From contig CANBRV010000064.1 of assembly GCA_947372005.1 (NCBI GenBank), positions 1 to 10,334 of the forward strand: 10,334 nucleotides of DNA, read 5' to 3'. Positions 7,315 to 10,334 of the stretch are shown here, in pieces. The stretch comes from Comamonadaceae bacterium. Its GTDB lineage: Bacteria > Pseudomonadota > Gammaproteobacteria > Burkholderiales > Burkholderiaceae_C. The translations under genes and the position numbers were made by a program. The stretch's first letter is position 1; every line of letters begins with the position of its first letter. Below the pieces are notes generated by a model that did not search any database, had not been told where the DNA came from, and worked only from the letters and a program-made list of their open reading frames with translations.

Positions 7315-8126
7315 CAGACGAGCAAAGCATTGACCATGCGAGGCGTTTTGGTAGCCTAACAAGGTTATATGGCATTCGGGGAGCCGAGCAAATATTCAAC
7401 TCGCATATTGTGGTCATCGGTATCGGCGGCGTTGGCTCATGGAGCGCCGAAGCCCTTGCTCGTACTGGAGTAGGGCGCATCACACTTGTTGATATGGATC
7501 ATGTCTCGGAATCTAATATCAATAGGCAAATCCACTCACTGGGCTCAACTCTTGGCAAATCAAAAATTGAAGCTATGCGCGAACGGATCATAGATATTAA
7601 TCCTGAATGCCATGTCCATTTAATCGATGACTTCGTTACGCCAGAGAACTGGTCGGTTTTGCTTGCAGGTATTCAATTGTTTGCCCCCGTTATGGGGGTG
7701 ATTGATGCTTGCGATCAAGTTGCAACCAAAACTGCTTTGGCTGCATGTGCTTTGACACAAAAACAAATTTTATTTATTACTGTTGGCGCAGCGGGCGGTA
7801 AACAGCAAGCAGAGCTTGTACAAATAAATGATTTGTCGCAGACGACCCATGATCCATTGCTTGCAAAAATGCGCTACAACCTGCGCCGCCATCATGGTGC
7901 AACCCGAGAAGGTAAGTTGGGCGTGACATGTATCTATAGTCAAGAGTCGGTGCGGCAGCCTATACAAGAGCTAGAGAACGGGGTATGCGAGATGGATGCT
8001 GAATCTGACGGCTCACTGAATTGCCATGGATTTGGCTCTAGCGTAAGTGTTACAGCCACTTTTGGCCTTTGTGCAGCCGGCTGGATTACAAAAACACTTG
8101 CCAAATATGAAAAAACAACGCTATAA
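7311..8126 (+). CDS. tcdA: tRNA threonylcarbamoyladenosine dehydratase TcdA (CsdL)
   Basis: TcdA is a cytoplasmic E1-like (ThiF/MoeB superfamily) enzyme. It uses ATP to convert t6A37 to the cyclic form ct6A in tRNAs reading ANN codons. From the GTG at 7311 it has 271 residues (268 in E. coli). It starts with ARRFGSLTRLYG, has the nucleotide-binding loop GIGGVGS at residues 37-43, then ITLVDMDHVSESNINRQ with the adenylate-contacting Asp and Arg residues, GVIDACDQ, and the FITVGAAGGKQ block. The C-terminal end with GSSVSVTATFGLCAAGW is typical of the TcdA branch rather than ThiF or MoeB. The GTG overlaps the transporter stop as GTGA, with a short GGA at 7302-7304. A TTG at 7293 would add six unsupported residues. 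The stop codon TAA (8124-8126) lies inside the -10 box of the following tRNA gene. Confidence 0.95.
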   Translation: MTDEQSIDHARRFGSLTRLYGIRGAEQIFNSHIVVIGIGGVGSWSAEALARTGVGRITLVDMDHVSESNINRQIHSLGSTLGKSKIEAMRERIIDINPECHVHLIDDFVTPENWSVLLAGIQLFAPVMGVIDACDQVATKTALAACALTQKQILFITVGAAGGKQQAELVQINDLSQTTHDPLLAKMRYNLRRHHGATREGKLGVTCIYSQESVRQPIQELENGVCEMDAESDGSLNCHGFGSSVSVTATFGLCAAGWITKTLAKYEKTTL

Positions 8127-8127
8127 T
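8098..8127 (+). promoter_or_regulatory. Sigma-70 type promoter of tRNA-Lys, inside the 3' end of tcdA
   Basis: TTGCCA at 8098-8103 (five of six matches to TTGACA) and a perfect TATAAT at 8122-8127 are separated by 18 bases. Initiation is expected near 8134, giving a leader of about 20 bases before the tRNA at 8154. The -10 box contains the tcdA stop codon. This is the best promoter match I saw in the window. Confidence 0.75.
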
Positions 8128-8132
8128 CGAAG

Positions 8133-8147
8133 GCTTTGCTGCAAAGC
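8133..8147 (+). other. Short hairpin in the tRNA-Lys leader
   Basis: GCTTTG at 8133-8138 and CAAAGC at 8142-8147 can pair around a three-base loop. The hairpin falls at or just after the predicted transcription start and ends six bases before the mature tRNA. It has no following T-run, so it is not a terminator. It might influence 5' processing by RNase P, or it may be chance. Confidence 0.4.
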
Positions 8148-8153
8148 AAGCGT

Positions 8154-8229
8154 GGGATGTTAGCTCAGTTGGTAGAGCAGCGGACTTTTAATCCGTTTGT
8201 CGTGGGTTCGACCCCCGCACATCCCACCA
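8154..8229 (+). tRNA. tRNA-Lys, anticodon UUU (DNA TTT)
   Basis: This is a complete 76-base tRNA. The acceptor stem GGGATGT pairs fully with ACATCCC, the discriminator is A8226, and CCA (8227-8229) is encoded. The D arm pairs GCTC with GAGC. The anticodon arm is GCGGA/TCCGT around the loop CTTTTAA, with anticodon TTT at 8187-8189. The T arm is GTGGG-TTCGACC-CCCGC. U36 followed by A37 is the recognition context for t6A, so this tRNA is an expected substrate of the enzyme chain that ends in TcdA, encoded 27 bases upstream. A strong terminator follows at 8247-8281. Confidence 0.98.
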
Positions 8230-8246
8230 ACTCATTCAATAGAATC

Positions 8247-8281
8247 AAGGGTTTACGAGAAATCGTAAACCCTTTTTCTTT
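8247..8281 (+). terminator. Rho-independent terminator after tRNA-Lys
   Basis: AAGGGTTTACGA (8247-8258) and TCGTAAACCCTT (8263-8274) form a perfect 12-pair stem closed by a GAAA loop (8259-8262). The T-rich tract at 8273-8281 (TTTTTCTTT) follows. It should end the tRNA transcript and any read-through from the tolB to tcdA run, insulating pbpG. Confidence 0.93.
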
Positions 8282-8289
8282 GTTACACT
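8281..8289 (+). promoter_or_regulatory. Possible extended -10 promoter for the PbpG gene
   Basis: TG-T-TACACT directly follows the terminator tract and resembles an extended -10 element, with four of six -10 matches. No good -35 is seen, since that position falls within the terminator stem. Initiation near 8296 would leave a leader of about 28 bases before the ATG at 8324. Some promoter is needed here because the terminator blocks upstream transcription. This particular site is a weak guess. Confidence 0.3.
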
Positions 8290-8313
8290 CACAGCTTCTC
8301 TTTTGCGCTTGCC

Positions 8314-8318
8314 AAAGG
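8314..8318 (+). promoter_or_regulatory. Shine-Dalgarno site deciding the PbpG start
   Basis: AAAGG stands five bases before the ATG at 8324. It supports that start over the in-frame TTG at 8303, which has no ribosome binding site and would add seven residues before a normal signal peptide. Confidence 0.7.
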
Positions 8319-8323
8319 TACTT

Positions 8324-9298
8324 ATGCGAATCACTCATTTACTTGCCATCATTACAGCTTTAGCATTTGCTATGACTATGAATGTGAGCGCTGCAGAGCC
8401 ACAAAAGAAAAAGGCGACTGTTACAAAGCAGCAGGCTAAAAAATCTGACGTTGCCGCTAAGAAAGTCCTTCGCTCTAAACGTTTGGCGCGTGCCTCTTAT
8501 GAGGGGCCATCGATGGGGCGTCTCACAGGTCTCCATGGAACTGCAGACGAGTTAGATCTTAAGTCCAGCGTGGCTTTTGTCGTTGACCAAGATACAAATG
8601 AAGTGTTGTTCCGCAAGAATGAGTCGGCCGTGTTGCCTATTGCGTCCATCACCAAGCTGATGACTGGCATTGTGATTAGCGAAGCTAATTTACCAATGGA
8701 TGAAGTCATTACGCTGACTAATGATGACATCCGCCATGCGAGCTTTTCCCGCTTAAAAGCTGGCACATCTATGACACGCCGCGATATGTTGCATCTAGCC
8801 TTGATGTCGAGCGAGAACCGCGCTGCTTATGCTTTGGGGCGGACCTACCCGGCAGGGATTGACGAATTCGTGCGCTTGATGAATGCAAAAGCGTTAGCGC
8901 TTGGAATGACGAATACACATTACGTTGAGCCAACAGGACTTTCAAGTGATAACCGATCAACTGCCCAAGACTTGGCAAAGCTTGTTGCTTTTGCATCGCA
9001 AAATGCTACTGTGAGCGAGTTCTCTACTTCACATGGCTATCAATTAGCTGTTGGTAAACGGACTGTCCAATACGTTAACACCAATCGACTTACTTCCAAT
9101 CCTAATTGGGACATTGAAGTGCAAAAGACAGGCTACATCACAGCAGCGGGTCGCTGCCTGGTGATGCAAACCAAGGTGGCTGGCCGCAAGTTGGTTATGG
9201 TGTTTTTAGATTCAATGGGCAAATACTCGCGCCTTGGCGATGCTGAGCGTGTAAAAGCGTGGCTAGAAACTCGTCCCGCTAACGCACCGCACGCTTAA
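8324..9298 (+). CDS. pbpG: D-alanyl-D-alanine endopeptidase, PbpG/PBP7 type (peptidase S11)
   Basis: This is a periplasmic low-molecular-weight penicillin-binding protein that cleaves D-Ala-meso-DAP cross-links in peptidoglycan. It has 324 residues (about 310 in E. coli PbpG). The signal peptide is MRITHLLAIITALAFAMTMN plus VSA-A, with cleavage near residue 23. The catalytic motifs are complete: Ser108-Ile-Thr-Lys111 (nucleophile and general base), Ser163-Glu-Asn165, and Lys268-Thr-Gly270. HYVEPTGLSSDN precedes the third motif, as in S11 peptidases. There is no C-terminal amphipathic anchor such as in DacA/PBP5, which favours PbpG over a carboxypeptidase. Just after the signal peptide is a strongly basic segment of about 35 residues rich in Lys. 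The gene has its own transcription unit after the terminator and converges with the IclR gene 15 bases away. Confidence 0.92.
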   Translation: MRITHLLAIITALAFAMTMNVSAAEPQKKKATVTKQQAKKSDVAAKKVLRSKRLARASYEGPSMGRLTGLHGTADELDLKSSVAFVVDQDTNEVLFRKNESAVLPIASITKLMTGIVISEANLPMDEVITLTNDDIRHASFSRLKAGTSMTRRDMLHLALMSSENRAAYALGRTYPAGIDEFVRLMNAKALALGMTNTHYVEPTGLSSDNRSTAQDLAKLVAFASQNATVSEFSTSHGYQLAVGKRTVQYVNTNRLTSNPNWDIEVQKTGYITAAGRCLVMQTKVAGRKLVMVFLDSMGKYSRLGDAERVKAWLETRPANAPHA

Positions 9299-9313
9299 TA
9301 TTTGAGTTTCTGT

Positions 9314-10069
9314 CTAGGCTTGATAGCCAAGCGCTGCTGAAATGGTCGCCGTTGTATCTTGCAGCGGCCCCATCCATTCTGATCGCAGGCGCTCAGTTGG
9401 GGCTGAAATCGACAAGCCTGCAATTAACTCTCCTCTGTCATTATGAATGCTTGATGCAATGCATCTGACGCCCAACTCCAACTCTTCTTTATCGTAAGCC
9501 GCTTGCGCTTTGATGACGGTCTTCAGTTCTTTTTTAAGTGCCTCTAAGCTCGTAATGCTATTAGATGTTTGACCTTTGAGTCCTGTTCTTTCGGCATATG
9601 ATTTGAGCTGATCCTCTGTATCGTGGGAGAGAAACAGTTTGCCCACCGATGTCAAGTGCAACGGCGCACGTCCTCCAATAGCACGTACCACTTGCATCCC
9701 TGAGCGCTCTGAATACGCGCGATCAATGTACACAATACTATCGCCTTGCCGGACGCTAAGGCTTACCGGCTGTCCCAGCTTATCGTGCAGTGCACGCATG
9801 GGGATGAGGGCAGCCTCTCGCACGTCAAGGCGACTTTTGACCAAATTACCGAGCTCTAAAAATCGCAGGCCCAACCTGTACACCCCTGCTTGCGGGCGCT
9901 CCACATAGCGACCCAATACCAAATCGCTCAGGATGCGGTGAGTGGTAGAGGGATGCAATCCAGCTAGCTCGCTGAGTTCTTTTAAATTAAGCGACTGTGA
10001 GCGTTTGGCCAAAATATCGACCAATAAAAACATACGCTCAAAAACTTGAATGGTGGGCTTAGTTGACAT
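9314..10069 (-). CDS. IclR-family transcriptional regulator
   Basis: This is a 251-residue DNA-binding regulator. The N-terminal winged helix-turn-helix occupies about residues 8-65, with LNLKELSELAGLHPSTTHRI covering both helices and a recognition helix near 39-52; the wing ends in GVYRLGLRFLELG. The C-terminal two thirds form the IclR effector-binding domain, with SLSVRQGDSIVYIDRA, GRAPLHLTSVGKLFL and the ELELGVRCIASSI block containing Cys203. Members usually control catabolic operons in response to small aromatic or organic acids. No catabolic gene is in view, so target and ligand are unknown. The ATG at 10069 lies within the last codons of aat (11 bases overlap), so it is probably translated from the aat transcript. 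The gene converges on pbpG with 15 bases between stops and no clear terminator. Confidence 0.93.
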   Translation of the reverse strand: MSTKPTIQVFERMFLLVDILAKRSQSLNLKELSELAGLHPSTTHRILSDLVLGRYVERPQAGVYRLGLRFLELGNLVKSRLDVREAALIPMRALHDKLGQPVSLSVRQGDSIVYIDRAYSERSGMQVVRAIGGRAPLHLTSVGKLFLSHDTEDQLKSYAERTGLKGQTSNSITSLEALKKELKTVIKAQAAYDKEELELGVRCIASSIHNDRGELIAGLSISAPTERLRSEWMGPLQDTTATISAALGYQA

Positions 10070-10334
10070 GTTGTGATCTTAAGACCATATCCAGAAAGGC
10101 TTGGCGTGGAATTGGCTTTGCGCCAAGACTGGCTAAATGGCTCGTTTGTTGCTGGCAGTCAATCCACTCAATTCCTTGGATTTTGCACCAATCGACAAGT
10201 GCTGCTAGTGCGATTTTTGACGCATCTGTTTGTAGCGAAAACATGGACTCACCAAAAACAGCGTTGCCAATTTGCGTAAAGTACAGACCGCCCACCAACC
10301 TACCATCAACCCATGTCTCCATGCTATGTGCGTA
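10059..10334 (-). CDS. aat: Leucyl/phenylalanyl-tRNA--protein transferase Aat, C-terminal part (5' end outside the window)
   Basis: Aat adds Leu or Phe from aminoacyl-tRNA to proteins with N-terminal Arg or Lys, marking them for ClpS-ClpAP degradation (bacterial N-end rule). Only the last 91 codons are present. They read YAHSMETWVDGRLVGGLYF at the window edge, then GNAVFGESMFS, TDASKIALAALV, WIDCQQQTSHLASLGAKPIPR and the stop TAA at 10059-10061. The AHSxE, FGESMFS and DCQxxTxHLxSLGA blocks are diagnostic for Aat. A Met at 10322 is internal and is not the start. The downstream IclR gene begins inside the final codons. In many betaproteobacteria the arginyl-tRNA transferase gene follows aat, but here the next gene is a regulator. 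Confidence 0.93.
   Translation of the reverse strand, partial: YAHSMETWVDGRLVGGLYFTQIGNAVFGESMFSLQTDASKIALAALVDWCKIQGIEWIDCQQQTSHLASLGAKPIPRQAFLDMVLRSQHVN

Noticed and set aside
8136..8363. Small open frame running through the tRNA and terminator
   Set aside because: It covers the tRNA-Lys and the intrinsic terminator, so it is not a gene.
9318..9332. GCTTG/CAAGC hairpin at the end of the IclR gene as a terminator
   Set aside because: The stem is only five pairs, lies inside the coding region, and is not followed by a T-run on either strand.
1..10334. Search for CRISPR arrays, insertion sequences, prophage genes, retrons, toxin-antitoxin pairs or other defence systems
   Set aside because: No repeated spacer pattern, transposase, integrase, reverse transcriptase or small paired genes were seen. 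The tRNA has no attachment-site repeat or integrase beside it.

Overview
The window looks like ordinary chromosomal DNA of a betaproteobacterium, most likely order Burkholderiales. GC content is moderate by eye, which would suit a Polynucleobacter-like genome, but the genus is an inference. The evidence is the set of Gram-negative envelope genes (MsbA, a WaaE/KdtX-type glycosyltransferase, TolB-Pal-CpoB), an Aat gene, and protein sequences that read as typical of that order. Genes are packed tightly. No stretch over about 300 bases lacks a gene, and I see no mobile element, phage gene, CRISPR array or toxin-antitoxin pair.

Layout. Positions 1-2722 (minus strand) hold msbA followed downstream by the N-terminal half of an OafA-type membrane acyltransferase, which runs off the left edge. 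Positions 2747-8229 (plus strand) hold one run of co-directional genes: a family-2 glycosyltransferase, tolB, pal, cpoB, a YeeE/YedE-type sulfur-compound transporter, tcdA and a tRNA-Lys(UUU). Gaps in this run are at most about 27 bases, and several starts and stops overlap. The tRNA has its own good promoter, which overlaps the tcdA stop codon, and it is followed by a textbook intrinsic terminator at 8247-8281. Positions 8324-9298 (plus) encode a D,D-endopeptidase of the PbpG/PBP7 type. Positions 9314-10334 (minus) hold the 3' end of aat overlapping the start of an IclR-family regulator.

How the genes fit together. The left two thirds concern the outer membrane. MsbA flips lipid A-core, the glycosyltransferase probably adds a core sugar, and the acyltransferase may decorate a surface glycan. 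TolB, Pal and CpoB form the periplasmic and outer-membrane half of the Tol-Pal system, and PbpG trims peptidoglycan. The sulfur transporter and TcdA form a second theme: E. coli TcdA (CsdL) is linked to the CsdA-CsdE cysteine desulfurase. TcdA modifies A37 of ANN-decoding tRNAs, and the next gene is such a tRNA.

I did not find a convincing undescribed system. The items most worth checking are the tcdA/tRNA-Lys substrate adjacency with its embedded promoter, the transporter-tcdA overlap, the twin-arginine-like TolB signal peptide, the absence of tolQRA next to tolB, and the very short divergent msbA/glycosyltransferase junction.
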